Origin: Jeotgalicoccus meleagridis
GTDB lineage: Bacteria; Bacillota; Bacilli; Staphylococcales; Salinicoccaceae
Reading direction: 5' to 3'
DNA: 64,000 nt
Assembly (NCBI RefSeq): GCF_903994045.1
Contig: NZ_CAJEWD010000008.1
Location: 636,532-700,531, forward strand
Part shown: positions 8,298 to 17,368 of the stretch, in pieces
How the letters are laid out: every line of letters starts with the position of its first letter
Position numbering within the stretch: position 1 is the stretch's first letter
Made by a program: the position numbers and the translations under genes
The notes under the pieces: model-generated
What the model was told of the DNA's origin: nothing
Database searches by the model: none
Seen by the model: the letters and a program-made list of their open reading frames with translations, nothing else

Positions 8298-9771
8298 ATT
8301 CATCGCCTCTATATTTTCTATACGCTGCATCTAGTGCGATTAAGTCATCTCTATGTGGTATTTTGACATAATTTTCGACAATTTGATAAGGCTCTCTACC
8401 CTTACACGCTAAGATAATCGTGTCACCTTTTTCTGCTATCTCTACCGCATGATTAATTCCTTCTTCACGGTCTGTAAATGAAATGTAATTATTATGATTC
8501 GCACCCTTTTCAAGCAATTCTACTAGCATTTGAGGGTCATCGTTGGCAGGATTATCAGGAGTAAATATTGCATAGTCCGCCATGGTTGCTATTTCTCCCA
8601 TTTCTTTAGCTTTAGTATAATCTCTTTCGCCTGTCATTCCTACTAAGCAAATTAGCTTCCCTTTAGCAAAAGGTCTCACCGTATCTACTACTTTTCTAAG
8701 AGCGTCAGGAGTGTGTGCAAAATCAATAATAATATTGATTGGTAAATCAGGATCAAGCACTTCCAAACGACCTTCAACAGGTTTCATATCGGGTATTGCA
8801 TCGATAATTCTATCAAATTCATATCCTTGTAACCATTCAGAAATAATGGCACACATTAGGTTTTGTATGTTGTATTCACCGACAAATGGAGAGTCCACTT
8901 TAAACGAGCCTTCTGGTGTATTCAAAGTAAATTTAAAGCCTTCTAAGCTTCCTTCAATCTCAGTCGGATAAAAATCTGCACTGTCATCCATACCATAAGT
9001 AATCACTTCATATGGTGTCATATCCTGATATATTTTAGACCAAGGATCATCATTGTTCAAGACGACATATTTATGTTTTTTAACATCCTGACCAAGTTGA
9101 GAGAACAAGAGACCTTTAACATAACCATATTCATCCATCGTATTATGAAAATCGAGATGGTCTTGGCTTAAGTTGGTAAATATCGCAATATCAAAGTTGA
9201 TTCCAAAAGTACGTCCTAGTTTTAGACCGTGCGAAGAAACTTCCATTGTAAAGACTTCTGTCTCTTGCTCATTTGCTTCTTTTAAACGCTTATGAAGTGT
9301 TGTCGTCTCTGGCGTTGTATTGGCAGAGGCCGTATGCACGTCATTAATCATAAATCCGTTGGTTCCTAAATAGGCACTTTTCTTACCGAGTGCTAGGCTT
9401 AAATTATGCACCATAGTAGAGACAGTTGTTTTTCCATTTGTCCCCGTCACACCAATCATCGTCTGTGTTTCATGAGGGAAATCATAAATATATTCCGAAA
9501 ATAGTGCTGCTGTTTTTGCAGGATCATTGACGACTAAAAGGCCAATCTCTTCACTGAGATTAACATAGCGATCTGACACTATAAAACGGCAGCCCCTATC
9601 AATCGCATCTTGAATATATTTGAATCCATCTGTTCTATGTCCCTTCAAAACTACAAATACGGAGTTTTCGCTGACCAATTTGGAGTTCGTGGATATATCA
9701 CTCACTTTTTCAGGAAATTTTCCATAGGTTTTCTTAATTTTTATAAGAGATAGAAGCATATTACTTTTCAT
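8278..9771 (-). CDS. murE: UDP-MurNAc-tripeptide synthetase, L-lysine-adding MurE
   Basis: The protein has 497 residues from the ATG at 9771 behind AAAGGTGGT; a GTG at 9783 overlaps the ribosome site. The Mur ligase P-loop GVTGTNGKTT, the TSS/SHGL substrate segment and the Mur C-domain are all present. The third-residue specificity motif reads DNPAND; the lysine-adding staphylococcal enzyme has DNPA where diaminopimelate enzymes have DNPR. It adds the third amino acid of the peptidoglycan stem in the cytoplasm. This supports lysine-type peptidoglycan as in Staphylococcaceae. Specificity is inferred from this motif only. Confidence 0.94.
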   Translation of the reverse strand: MKSNMLLSLIKIKKTYGKFPEKVSDISTNSKLVSENSVFVVLKGHRTDGFKYIQDAIDRGCRFIVSDRYVNLSEEIGLLVVNDPAKTAALFSEYIYDFPHETQTMIGVTGTNGKTTVSTMVHNLSLALGKKSAYLGTNGFMINDVHTASANTTPETTTLHKRLKEANEQETEVFTMEVSSHGLKLGRTFGINFDIAIFTNLSQDHLDFHNTMDEYGYVKGLLFSQLGQDVKKHKYVVLNNDDPWSKIYQDMTPYEVITYGMDDSADFYPTEIEGSLEGFKFTLNTPEGSFKVDSPFVGEYNIQNLMCAIISEWLQGYEFDRIIDAIPDMKPVEGRLEVLDPDLPINIIIDFAHTPDALRKVVDTVRPFAKGKLICLVGMTGERDYTKAKEMGEIATMADYAIFTPDNPANDDPQMLVELLEKGANHNNYISFTDREEGINHAVEIAEKGDTIILACKGREPYQIVENYVKIPHRDDLIALDAAYRKYRGDEYENGLS

Positions 9772-9835
9772 AGTGCTTACCACCTTTCAACTTAAATAAT
9801 TATACATGAAAATCTCTTTTAATTATATTTATTTT

Positions 9836-9870
9836 AACAAAAAAGAGACCAAGCTTCTCGCTTGGTCTGG
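9836..9870 (-). terminator. Intrinsic terminator of tatC
   Basis: Stem AGACCAAGC/GCTTGGTCT with a 5-base loop; on the minus strand it is followed by CTTTTTTG, between tatC and murE. Confidence 0.85.
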
Positions 9871-9892
9871 ACTTAATCAATTATTTATCATT

Positions 9893-10687
9893 CTACTCTT
9901 TGATTTCTCTAGTTTTTTCTTTTCTCTCACGACGTCGAATTAGTATAATGCTGACTTCATATAATAAAATCATCGGAAGTAAAGTCACCAAGTGAGTAAA
10001 AATATCAGGTGGTGCGATCAATGCAGTAATCACCATCAAAATGAAATAAGCATATTTACGCATAGTCGTCATTACTTCAACATTTAATAATTCTATGTGG
10101 TGTAGGAAAAGTGCCACCACTGGGAGCTGGAAGACCAGTCCAAAAGGAATGGTTGTGACTAAGAGAAAGGACATATATTCATCAGCAGTAACAAGGACGT
10201 TAAAATTCTGCTCCCCCATCTCAATTAAGAAGAAATAGGATAGTGGATGAACAATAAAATATCCAAAGGTAAGACCAACAACGAACAAGATTAACATTAC
10301 TGGTAGGGAACCTTTTAGAAATTGCGTTTCCTTATCTACCAAACCTGGTCTCATAAACTGCCAAAGGAACCAACAAATAAATGGAATTGAAAAACCTATA
10401 CTGATGGCACCTGAAGTTCTAAGATAAAATCGGATGACCTCAAATGGACCAAGAACAACTATCTCTGCGCCCTTTGAGACAATTGGAAACCACCAACCAA
10501 CTGTAGAAAATATAATCAGAAACATCACTGCAATAGTCACAGCTGATTTAATTAAGACTGCTCTTAAGTCTTCTAAATGATCTGTCAAAGGTGCGTAAGG
10601 ATCTTCCTTAGTGACCTTCTTTCTCTTTCTGATATTTTCTTCAGAATTTTGATCAGTCTTCTTAATCTCTTTTTTGTCCTCATCCAT
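9893..10687 (-). CDS. tatC: Twin-arginine translocase subunit TatC
   Basis: This 264-residue protein begins with a charged tail of about 30 residues, followed by the TatC motif PLTDHLEDLRAVLIKS and six membrane helices. GFSIPFICWFLWQFMRPGL, the conserved FxxxPxGLVFQLP region and a basic C-terminal tail (RRRERKEKTREIKE) fit the family. TatC is the receptor for RR signal peptides and moves folded proteins across the membrane. The gene follows the GMC dehydrogenase by 17 bases, and that operon's small subunit carries an RR signal. This implies a dedicated Tat route. No tatA is visible beside it. Confidence 0.95.
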   Translation of the reverse strand: MDEDKKEIKKTDQNSEENIRKRKKVTKEDPYAPLTDHLEDLRAVLIKSAVTIAVMFLIIFSTVGWWFPIVSKGAEIVVLGPFEVIRFYLRTSGAISIGFSIPFICWFLWQFMRPGLVDKETQFLKGSLPVMLILFVVGLTFGYFIVHPLSYFFLIEMGEQNFNVLVTADEYMSFLLVTTIPFGLVFQLPVVALFLHHIELLNVEVMTTMRKYAYFILMVITALIAPPDIFTHLVTLLPMILLYEVSIILIRRRERKEKTREIKE

Positions 10688-10704
10688 TTGACATCACCTA
10701 ATTT

Positions 10705-12432
10705 CTATTCTAAACGGCCGCCGCCTTCTTTAGCATACTTAATTACGCCTTCAGCACAACGATATGCTAAAGCACCAACCGTATCCGTAGGGTTATATCC
10801 ACTATTATGCTGGAAATTTCCTGCTCCGACAACAAATAAATTGTCACGGTCCCAATGTTGTAAGTAATTATTAACAACACTGTTTTCTTTAGAAGCACCC
10901 ATAGTCGTTCCACCAGTATTATGTGTAGATTGGTAAGGAACGATGTCATAGTCACCTAGTTCCCCACTCTTTTGGACTTCTTTAGCGCCCATTTTCTCCA
11001 TAATTTCTGCAGCACGATCTGCTAGGTATGCAACTAATTTTTCATCTTGTTCAGTAAAGTTAAATGTGAGTTTAACTAATGGAATACCATAAGAATCCTT
11101 ATATGTTTCATCCATGCTAAGGTAGTTTTCTTTATGAGGTAATGAAGCACCTTGTCCCGCTACTGTAATTGCACGTGTGTAGTTGTGGATGGACTCTTCT
11201 TTAAATTCTTCACCCCAGCTAGGAGTACCTTCAGGAACAGTGTTGCTTAGAATTGGTCTTGCCCCTGTTTGTGTATGAGCCATATTTCCACCATGTAGGA
11301 AATCTAAATCAGAATGGTCAAAGTTATCACCGTTGTAATCATCAAGTCCCATACCTAGAGAGCCTGCTCCCATGAAAGTATTAAACTGTTCATCAAAGAA
11401 GCCAGTTGCACTACCATGTGTCTGGTAGCAATAGTTACGGCCAAGTGTCCCTTTACCTGTCTCAGGATCATATTGCTCTCCAATGTCTGACACTGCTAAT
11501 AATTTGTAGTTATTAAATACATAACTAGTTAGAGCAACCACATCAGCAGGTTGAATAAACTCTTCACCAGTTAATGTGTCTACAAATTTCACACCTGATA
11601 CTTTAGAATTATCATCTTCATCTGTGATGATTTCTGTAACGTTAGCGTGTACTCTAAGTTCAAAGTTATCAGTTTCTTGTGCTGTAGGAATAACTGTAAT
11701 TTCCGGTGATGATTTAGCACCGTATTCACACCCAAATCTTTCACAGAAAGCACAGTACTGACAAGCATTGATTGTTTGACCATCTGGGTTTTCATACTTC
11801 TCACTCAAGTTTGCAGAAGGCATCATAATCGGATGTAATTCAAGTTCAGTTGCTGCTTTTTCAAACATTTTTAAAGTTTTAGATTTCAACATTGGAGGTG
11901 TAGGATATGGTTCTGAACGATCCCCACCTAAAGGATTATCCTCACCTGAAATTCCCAATGTTTTTTCAAACGTATTAAAGTAAGGCTCTAATTCATCATA
12001 TGTGATACCCCAGTCTTCAAGCTGGTAGCCCTGTTCGTCTTTTAATTTTTCCTTACCATAGCGTTCTTCAGTCATCGAACGAATTTCAAAGTCATAAGGT
12101 AAGAATCTCCATGTCTGTCCGTTCCAGTGTGTGCCTGCACCACCTAAGTTATTCCCTAGTAAGAAAGAACCTAATTGGCGCATTGGTAGTGCTTCTTCAT
12201 CTCTGTTATTTCTAAAAGTCAGTGTTTCTTTAGAAACGTCTTGCATCAATTCATAACGAACAGCGTATTTCAATTCATCATGTACATGTTGATAATCTTC
12301 TGTACCACGTGTTTTACCGCGTTCTAAACCGACGACTTTTAAGCCAGCTTTAGCAGCTTCTGCTGCAATGATACCACCAGTCCAACCGACTCCAACTGTA
12401 ACTACGTCTACCTTATCTAATGTTGTTGCCAT
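10705..12432 (-). CDS. GMC-family FAD dehydrogenase, gluconate/sugar dehydrogenase large subunit type
   Basis: This 575-residue flavoprotein has the FAD-binding GVGWTGG loop at residues 14-20 and ERG at the end of beta 2. It also has the GAGTHWNGQTW segment and the C-terminal GMC part with THNTGGTTMG and NPTDT. A Cys cluster CQYCAFCERFGC (Cys224, 227, 230, 235) matches the iron-sulphur-binding cysteines of gluconate and fructose dehydrogenase large subunits. It likely oxidises a polyol or sugar acid and passes electrons to the membrane. No signal peptide of its own is seen; it probably hitchhikes through Tat with the small subunit. The substrate cannot be told. No cytochrome c subunit is nearby. 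Confidence 0.9.
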   Translation of the reverse strand: MATTLDKVDVVTVGVGWTGGIIAAEAAKAGLKVVGLERGKTRGTEDYQHVHDELKYAVRYELMQDVSKETLTFRNNRDEEALPMRQLGSFLLGNNLGGAGTHWNGQTWRFLPYDFEIRSMTEERYGKEKLKDEQGYQLEDWGITYDELEPYFNTFEKTLGISGEDNPLGGDRSEPYPTPPMLKSKTLKMFEKAATELELHPIMMPSANLSEKYENPDGQTINACQYCAFCERFGCEYGAKSSPEITVIPTAQETDNFELRVHANVTEIITDEDDNSKVSGVKFVDTLTGEEFIQPADVVALTSYVFNNYKLLAVSDIGEQYDPETGKGTLGRNYCYQTHGSATGFFDEQFNTFMGAGSLGMGLDDYNGDNFDHSDLDFLHGGNMAHTQTGARPILSNTVPEGTPSWGEEFKEESIHNYTRAITVAGQGASLPHKENYLSMDETYKDSYGIPLVKLTFNFTEQDEKLVAYLADRAAEIMEKMGAKEVQKSGELGDYDIVPYQSTHNTGGTTMGASKENSVVNNYLQHWDRDNLFVVGAGNFQHNSGYNPTDTVGALAYRCAEGVIKYAKEGGGRLE

Positions 12433-12485
12433 ATATATTATCCCCCTGCTATTTAAAATCTATATTTCTTTATGTCCCCTCAAGA

Positions 12486-13286
12486 CTAATGGTTCATTCC
12501 GTATACTGGAAGTGGATCAATTTCATGAAACTCATCGTCTTCAATGTATTGTATATAAGACATTTGATGTCCTGGGAACTGCTTCATCTTCCATCCAGCC
12601 ATATTTCTATTTCCTCTGTAAATTGGATCAGAATATGCGCCTTCAAGTGTTGTTGAACGCAGCATTGTAAAGAAGTAACTTGATGATGCGGTATGAGCTG
12701 GCATACCAAGATCAACTTCGCCTTCCTGGAAGGCAGTTAAAATATCATCTTTTTGCCCATCTTCTAAATCAGCAAAATCTGCATCATGTTGATTGTTCGC
12801 TTCTTCATTTAGTTTCTTAATGCCAAGCATAAAGTAATCACGACGATTTAAGTTTGATTGATAACCCTGTGTTGGTAGTGGCTCTTTGTATGGTCCTTGC
12901 ATATACTCTTTAGCGTTAAAGCCATAAGCCCCTGCTAACTGACCATCTAAGTAATAGGCACAACCTAATTCCTTAGCGCCTGGACCTGCATCACTTTCAG
13001 GGAAAATTCTTTCCATAGCCGCTTCTACTGTCGCAAAATCAGCATCGTTATCAAAGAAAACCCTTGCCTTGTCCGATAAGCCTTGTCCACTTTCTCCTTC
13101 AGAATCTGCGTGCTCTGACGCTGTATCTTCTGAAGTGTCTTCTGTATTAGAAGAAGAACCATCCAAGTTAAATCCAACTAGACCACCAAGTAACGATCCG
13201 CCAATAATACCTCCTGTAGCGACCCCTGTTGTCTTCAAGAAATCACGTCTTGAAAACTGTTTTTCATCGTCTTTTTTGTTGACCAT
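12486..13286 (-). CDS. Gluconate 2-dehydrogenase subunit 3 family protein with Tat signal
   Basis: The protein has 266 residues. The N-terminus is a clear twin-arginine signal, SRRDFLKTTG (Arg13-Arg14), followed by a glycine-rich hydrophobic stretch to about residue 40 and then a low-complexity acidic/Ser linker. The rest has the subunit-3 pattern: VEAAMERIFPESDAGPGAKELGCAYYLDGQLAG, RRDYFMLGIKKLNEEA and GRNMAGWKMKQFPGHQMSY-like parts. These proteins are the small partner of GMC dehydrogenases and carry the large subunit through Tat. It starts the three-gene operon with the GMC enzyme and tatC, behind a GGGGGA ribosome site. Confidence 0.9.
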   Translation of the reverse strand: MVNKKDDEKQFSRRDFLKTTGVATGGIIGGSLLGGLVGFNLDGSSSNTEDTSEDTASEHADSEGESGQGLSDKARVFFDNDADFATVEAAMERIFPESDAGPGAKELGCAYYLDGQLAGAYGFNAKEYMQGPYKEPLPTQGYQSNLNRRDYFMLGIKKLNEEANNQHDADFADLEDGQKDDILTAFQEGEVDLGMPAHTASSSYFFTMLRSTTLEGAYSDPIYRGNRNMAGWKMKQFPGHQMSYIQYIEDDEFHEIDPLPVYGMNH

Positions 13287-13488
13287 AAATCTTCCCCCTC
13301 AAAAATAAATTTTCACATTAAGCACTAGAAACAGCGTAAAATAATTATATATAGAGTTTACTCCTCAACATCAATAATGTCCATAGTACCTAAAAATATT
13401 TCTTCTAAAATACCTGTATTTACCACATATTTAATGTATAATATGGTTACATTAAATAATATTTATCAAACAAAGGCGGTGTGAATTT

Positions 13489-13881
13489 ATGTCATTTTTT
13501 AAGCTATTAACTTGGAACAATAAGCACATGGATTTACGATTTGTACCAGACGATCTTCATGGTGACTTAAACATTACAAAAGTTTATGAGGATAATCGTA
13601 ATGTTAACTTAAATCGTGTGAATGAAAAATATTCTGAAGAACTTCAAGATGCACAAAGATCTATTAGTTCTTACAGAATGATTATGCTAGTTGCTTTTAC
13701 ACTACTAGTCTTTCTACCAGCAGTTGTACTCGGTGTCATTCAATCAAACGTCCTCTTAGTGGGTGCTATTGTAGTCTATGCTATTATTGCTTACTTCGTT
13801 GTTGAAGCTATCAACCAAGTACAGATTAACAAAGTACTCTATGAAATAGATAACGACAAAGAAATCCATGCGCAACCTTAA
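13489..13881 (+). CDS. Small membrane protein with two helices, unknown function
   Basis: The protein has 130 residues behind GGCGGTG. The first 60 residues are hydrophilic with many Asn/Asp and an amphipathic part (RVNEKYSEELQDAQRSISSY). Two membrane helices follow at about 62-84 and 88-110, and a short acidic tail ends the protein. Both termini should be cytoplasmic. I do not recognise a family. It stands alone, with TATAAT at 13437-13442 and a terminator that overlaps its stop codon. Confidence 0.6.
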   Translation: MSFFKLLTWNNKHMDLRFVPDDLHGDLNITKVYEDNRNVNLNRVNEKYSEELQDAQRSISSYRMIMLVAFTLLVFLPAVVLGVIQSNVLLVGAIVVYAIIAYFVVEAINQVQINKVLYEIDNDKEIHAQP

Positions 13882-13903
13882 ACGGTGCACATGGATTTTT
13901 TTA
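13863..13903 (+). terminator. Terminator overlapping the stop of the small membrane protein gene
   Basis: AATCCATG (end of the coding sequence) pairs with CATGGATT, followed by TTTTTT. The loop is long (about 19 bases), so it is a moderate call. Confidence 0.55.
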
Positions 13904-14680
13904 TTCTCGTCCTTTAGAAGTATTCAGTTTACTCACCTTGCCATATAGTTTGCTATTAAGAAAATTTACTTTATCTGTTTTCTTGCCACAAGCGATAAAC
14001 ACCTTCCTACCATTATAAGAACACCTCAACCACCAATACCCATCATTATCGTAAAGTTTATCAAATAAGAAGGTCTGATTCCTCTTACTTATCCCTAATT
14101 TTTGACCGCTTAATGATGGATAGTCTCTAACATTAATAATTTCTCTTGTAGTGAACTGTCCAGTCCAGAGCCAGGCATTCTTATACCTTCTAATTTGTCC
14201 TACATTTATATTCAAAGGGCTGATGCCTGTGCAGACAAAATTCTTTTCCCCGTGAATATAGCCATATTTTTGAAACTGTATATGGAGATGACTCGCCATA
14301 AATACATTATTGTAATTTGTATTACTCTGATAACCGATTGTTTGACCTTGTGCAACTTTTTGACCAATCTTAACACTAAGTGGTCTTTTTAAATGACCAT
14401 ATATCACTTGGTAACCTAAACTTTTGTTGGCAATAACAACTGTTCCTCCAAAATTCCCATATGGAGAAGTACCACTTGTAACCACTCCTGAAAATACCGC
14501 TGGAATCGGTGCTCCGTGGTATTTCACTAAATCGTATGCTCTATGGTAACCTCCACAAAAATTATCATAGTTATATCCTCCAACAGTATAATTTCTTAAA
14601 CCCCACACCTTAGAACTATATTTACTAGGATCAGATGTGACAGTAAAACCATTTACCTTGAGATATTCGATTGGATTCAT
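13901..14680 (-). CDS. M23 (lysostaphin-type) peptidase with C-terminal SH3b domain, no signal peptide
   Basis: The protein has 259 residues from the ATG at 14680 behind GAAGGAGGA; the 19-residue longer reading is not supported. The M23 domain shows the zinc ligands in HRAYDL and SHLHIQF, plus GNFGGTVVIANK and IYGHLKRPL. From about residue 160 there is a bacterial SH3 cell-wall domain (INVRDYPSLSG ... DGYWWLRCSYNGRKVFIACG). Such enzymes cut the cross-bridges of staphylococcal peptidoglycan. There is no signal peptide or membrane segment, as in phage endolysins that need a holin, but no phage gene is near. It may be a domesticated lysin. Confidence 0.8.
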   Translation of the reverse strand: MNPIEYLKVNGFTVTSDPSKYSSKVWGLRNYTVGGYNYDNFCGGYHRAYDLVKYHGAPIPAVFSGVVTSGTSPYGNFGGTVVIANKSLGYQVIYGHLKRPLSVKIGQKVAQGQTIGYQSNTNYNNVFMASHLHIQFQKYGYIHGEKNFVCTGISPLNINVGQIRRYKNAWLWTGQFTTREIINVRDYPSLSGQKLGISKRNQTFLFDKLYDNDGYWWLRCSYNGRKVFIACGKKTDKVNFLNSKLYGKVSKLNTSKGRE

Positions 14681-14731
14681 AGCTTCCTCCTTCTTAGTTT
14701 CTAACCTATATATCGTTAGAAGATTAAAAGA

Positions 14732-14776
14732 AGACAAAAAAGACTACCTAACTTGTTTTAAAAGTTAGGTAGTCTA
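14732..14776 (-). terminator. Intrinsic terminator of the AI-2E family gene
   Basis: A perfect 14-bp stem AGACTACCTAACTT/AAGTTAGGTAGTCT, followed on the minus strand by TTTTTTT. Confidence 0.9.
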
Positions 14777-14785
14777 TTAAAATAT

Positions 14786-15877
14786 TTAACCGGATATATC
14801 ATTCAACATAGTGTCTTTTAAGTTTTGACGGTATCGCCAAATATTTTGAATGATTGTCTTAATGACAGTATAAGTTGGTATAGCAATTAAGATACCAATA
14901 AAGCCAGCTATATTTCCTGCAGCTAAAACGATTGTAATAACTGTTAGTGGGTGAAGTGACAATGATTGTCCCATAACATTTGGAGTAATCAAGTTACTTT
15001 CAATTTGCTGAGCCACTAAAGTAATGATTGATACCCAAATGAACATGATTGGATCTTGAATTAGTGCAAGTAAGCCTGCTGGAATAAAGGCTACCCACGG
15101 ACCAACAAACGGTACAACGTTCATGAATAAAGCAAATATTGCAAGTAACAAGGCATAATCTAAGCCAATGATTGCATAACCAATGTAAAGAATAACGCAA
15201 AGTATTGATGAAACTAGCATTTGTCCTTGTACAAATGAACGAAGTGTACGGTCAATATCATATAGTAACTCAGTTAAAAATTGTTTAAATGTGCCACTAA
15301 ATGGTGATGTGACTGCTGGTATAAATTTCTGATGATCTTTCAACATAAAGAAAAAGAAGAATGGGCCAAGTACAAGAGTCAATAGCACACTCACTGTACT
15401 AGAAACGATTGAAATTGCATTAGTGACAAAACCACTTAACATATTTGTACCAACATCAAGCGCATCTTGTGTGATTTGCTGGAGATCAATATCAAAAGGT
15501 AAACGATCTCTTTGACTCATTAAATAACTCACAATATTTTCAACTTCACGTTGTAGCATTGGTAAGCGAGAAACTAAGTTTTGAATTTGTTCGGTTACCA
15601 TTGGTACAACAGTTAGAGTAATAATAGCAAGAACAATTAGAATGATAATAAATATAGAGAGTATACTCACTGCCCTATTGGCTTTTCTTTTCTCTAAAAA
15701 CCGTTGAATCGGTTCCGTAATGTAGTAAAGCATACCTCCGATTAATGCAGGAAAGAAAATTGTCATGATGATTGTCATAAACGGAGCAAATATCACCTTG
15801 ACCTGCATCATTAATAAAATAAGTACGAAGGTTATAATTAATGCTATACCACTTTGAAACCAAAGCTTTTTAGTCAT
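14786..15877 (-). CDS. AI-2E (PerM/TqsA) family permease
   Basis: The protein has 363 residues from the ATG at 15877 behind GAGGTG. It has about eight membrane helices: two near the N-terminus, one near 65, a soluble helical stretch (EQIQNLVSRLPMLQREVENI) and a cluster at the end. MNVVPFVGPWVAFIPAGLLAL and the LITPNVMGQSLSLHPLTVI motif are the conserved family signature. The family includes exporters and Na+(Li+)/H+ antiporters; the AI-2 label comes from one E. coli member and should not be read as function here. It is a single-gene unit with its own terminator. Confidence 0.9.
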   Translation of the reverse strand: MTKKLWFQSGIALIITFVLILLMMQVKVIFAPFMTIIMTIFFPALIGGMLYYITEPIQRFLEKRKANRAVSILSIFIIILIVLAIITLTVVPMVTEQIQNLVSRLPMLQREVENIVSYLMSQRDRLPFDIDLQQITQDALDVGTNMLSGFVTNAISIVSSTVSVLLTLVLGPFFFFFMLKDHQKFIPAVTSPFSGTFKQFLTELLYDIDRTLRSFVQGQMLVSSILCVILYIGYAIIGLDYALLLAIFALFMNVVPFVGPWVAFIPAGLLALIQDPIMFIWVSIITLVAQQIESNLITPNVMGQSLSLHPLTVITIVLAAGNIAGFIGILIAIPTYTVIKTIIQNIWRYRQNLKDTMLNDISG

Positions 15878-16019
15878 AAAGCGGCACCTCAAATGTCTAT
15901 TAGATTTGTTCATATTGTATCATTGTTAGGAAATATTGCCTACTATCTTGTTGATTAATTACAAACGAATGTTATCTTCGGTCCTAACTTGGTAATATAT
16001 ATTAATGAGGAGGGTTAAT

Positions 16020-16745
16020 ATGGATAAAACACCAGGAAAGGTTCACAATACAACATTAAAATCAGAAGTTTGTAACGAAACTTTTGAAGTTCAGTATTAC
16101 CTACCAAAATCATTTTCTGATCTTTACAAGTATCATGTATTGATTACTTTTGATTCACAGGACTTTTTTAAATTCGGTCAAATAGAAAGATTGATTGAAA
16201 AGCTCGAGAAATCTGAAGAGATTGAACGGTCAATTATTGTCGGCATTCCCTATCCATCCGTCGAATGGAGGAAACATTATTTCAATCCTAACGGTGAAAA
16301 TCATGATGATTTCCTCACCTTTGTCGGTCGAGAATTAAATAGTTTTATAGACAGTAACTTCCCGACTTTAAAAATGCCAAATTCAAAATTACTTTTAGGT
16401 GAAAGTTTGGCAGGTAGTTTCGCTTTATCTCTTGCCTTAACTTATCCCAACACCTTCGGTCAGGTGCTCGCTTTTAGTCCGTACGTCGACGATAAATTAA
16501 TTGACCGCTTTAAAGATAATATGAATTTGATCAATTTAAATATTTACCATACTATCGGCCTTGAAGAAGACGACTTCACTACGATTATGGGTGAACAAGC
16601 TGACTTCTTAACACCGAATAGAAAGCTCCATGATGTATTGAGTGATGAACCTTTAGAGTATGTCTACAAAGAACTCGACGGGGGACATATATGGAAAACT
16701 TGGAAACCAGAATTGGCTGAAGTACTCACTTACTTTTTAAATTAG
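16020..16745 (+). CDS. Putative esterase, YjcH/esterase-D-like alpha/beta hydrolase
   Basis: The protein has 241 residues from the ATG at 16020 behind GAGGAGG. It has an alpha/beta-hydrolase fold of the esterase-D type: YHVLITFDSQDF near the N-terminus, the nucleophile elbow LLGESLAGSFALSLAL with Ser in GESLAG, and DGGHIWKTWK with the likely catalytic His near the C-terminus. The acid is probably an Asp in LEEDDF. The substrate is unknown; relatives hydrolyse small acyl esters or siderophore esters. It precedes the YjcG-like gene, the same pair as in Bacillus and staphylococci (from memory). No signal peptide is present. Confidence 0.82.
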   Translation: MDKTPGKVHNTTLKSEVCNETFEVQYYLPKSFSDLYKYHVLITFDSQDFFKFGQIERLIEKLEKSEEIERSIIVGIPYPSVEWRKHYFNPNGENHDDFLTFVGRELNSFIDSNFPTLKMPNSKLLLGESLAGSFALSLALTYPNTFGQVLAFSPYVDDKLIDRFKDNMNLINLNIYHTIGLEEDDFTTIMGEQADFLTPNRKLHDVLSDEPLEYVYKELDGGHIWKTWKPELAEVLTYFLN

Positions 16746-16810
16746 AAAACGTATACATTTATTTTCATAAAGTGATATACTTGATTCAAATCACTAAGGA
16801 GGCTTTTTAA

Positions 16811-17320
16811 ATGAAATTTGGAATCGCTCTTTTTCCTTCTAAAAAACTTCAAGATACTGTAAACCAATATCGTAAACGCTACGATTCAAGATATGCGTAT
16901 ATCGCACCACACATTACAGTAAAAGAAGCTTTCGAAGCTGAAGAACATGAAAAACCACATATTGAAGAGTTTATTAGACACGTTGCTAGTAAACATCAAC
17001 CAACAGAAATTGAAATCAAAAAAGTTTCAAGCTTTGCTCCGACTGCTCAAGTTATTTATTTTAAAGTTGAGCCTAATGAAACATTGACTTCAATTCACGA
17101 TAGCTTAAATAAAGGTGATTTTTATGGTGAATCCACTCATCAATTTGTTCCTCACTTCACACTAGCCCAAGAAGATACAACTCAAAAATTTGAGGATGTA
17201 TATAGTCATTTAAAAATGATAGGTATAGAACACAGTGAAGTACTAGATAAGATTAGTTTATGTGTTCAACTAGACAATGGTATCTGGCATGTCACTGATA
17301 CTTTCAAATTAGGTCAATAA
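16811..17320 (+). CDS. YjcG family 2H phosphoesterase-like protein
   Basis: The protein has 169 residues behind AAGGAGG. Two HxT motifs, HITVKEAF (near residue 36) and HFTLAQE (near residue 116), mark the 2H phosphoesterase superfamily, which acts on 2'-5' or cyclic phosphodiester bonds in RNA or nucleotides. The length and pattern fit the YjcG family of Firmicutes, which has no fixed substrate. The gene follows the esterase by 65 bases; a separate promoter is possible. A bidirectional terminator divides it from fabI. Confidence 0.85.
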   Translation: MKFGIALFPSKKLQDTVNQYRKRYDSRYAYIAPHITVKEAFEAEEHEKPHIEEFIRHVASKHQPTEIEIKKVSSFAPTAQVIYFKVEPNETLTSIHDSLNKGDFYGESTHQFVPHFTLAQEDTTQKFEDVYSHLKMIGIEHSEVLDKISLCVQLDNGIWHVTDTFKLGQ

Positions 17321-17359
17321 AAAAACTGAGATATGAATTTTTTCATATCTCAGTTTTTT
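17321..17359. terminator. Bidirectional terminator between yjcG-like gene and fabI
   Basis: AAAAACTGAGATATGAA pairs with TTCATATCTCAGTTTTT, giving T-runs on both strands. Confidence 0.9.
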
Positions 17360-17368
17360 GTTTTTAAC

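Noticed and set aside
11576-11804. Short ORFs on both strands inside the GMC dehydrogenase gene.
   Set aside because: No ribosome sites or family features, and the GMC reading is continuous with clear motifs.
13287-13488. A hidden short tatA gene in the gap upstream of the Tat module.
   Set aside because: No short frame has the TatA pattern (a hydrophobic helix followed by FGPKKLPE-like residues) in either direction.
14786-15877. Quorum-sensing (AI-2) transporter.
   Set aside because: Membership in the AI-2E family does not show AI-2 transport, and there is no luxS or lsr gene nearby.
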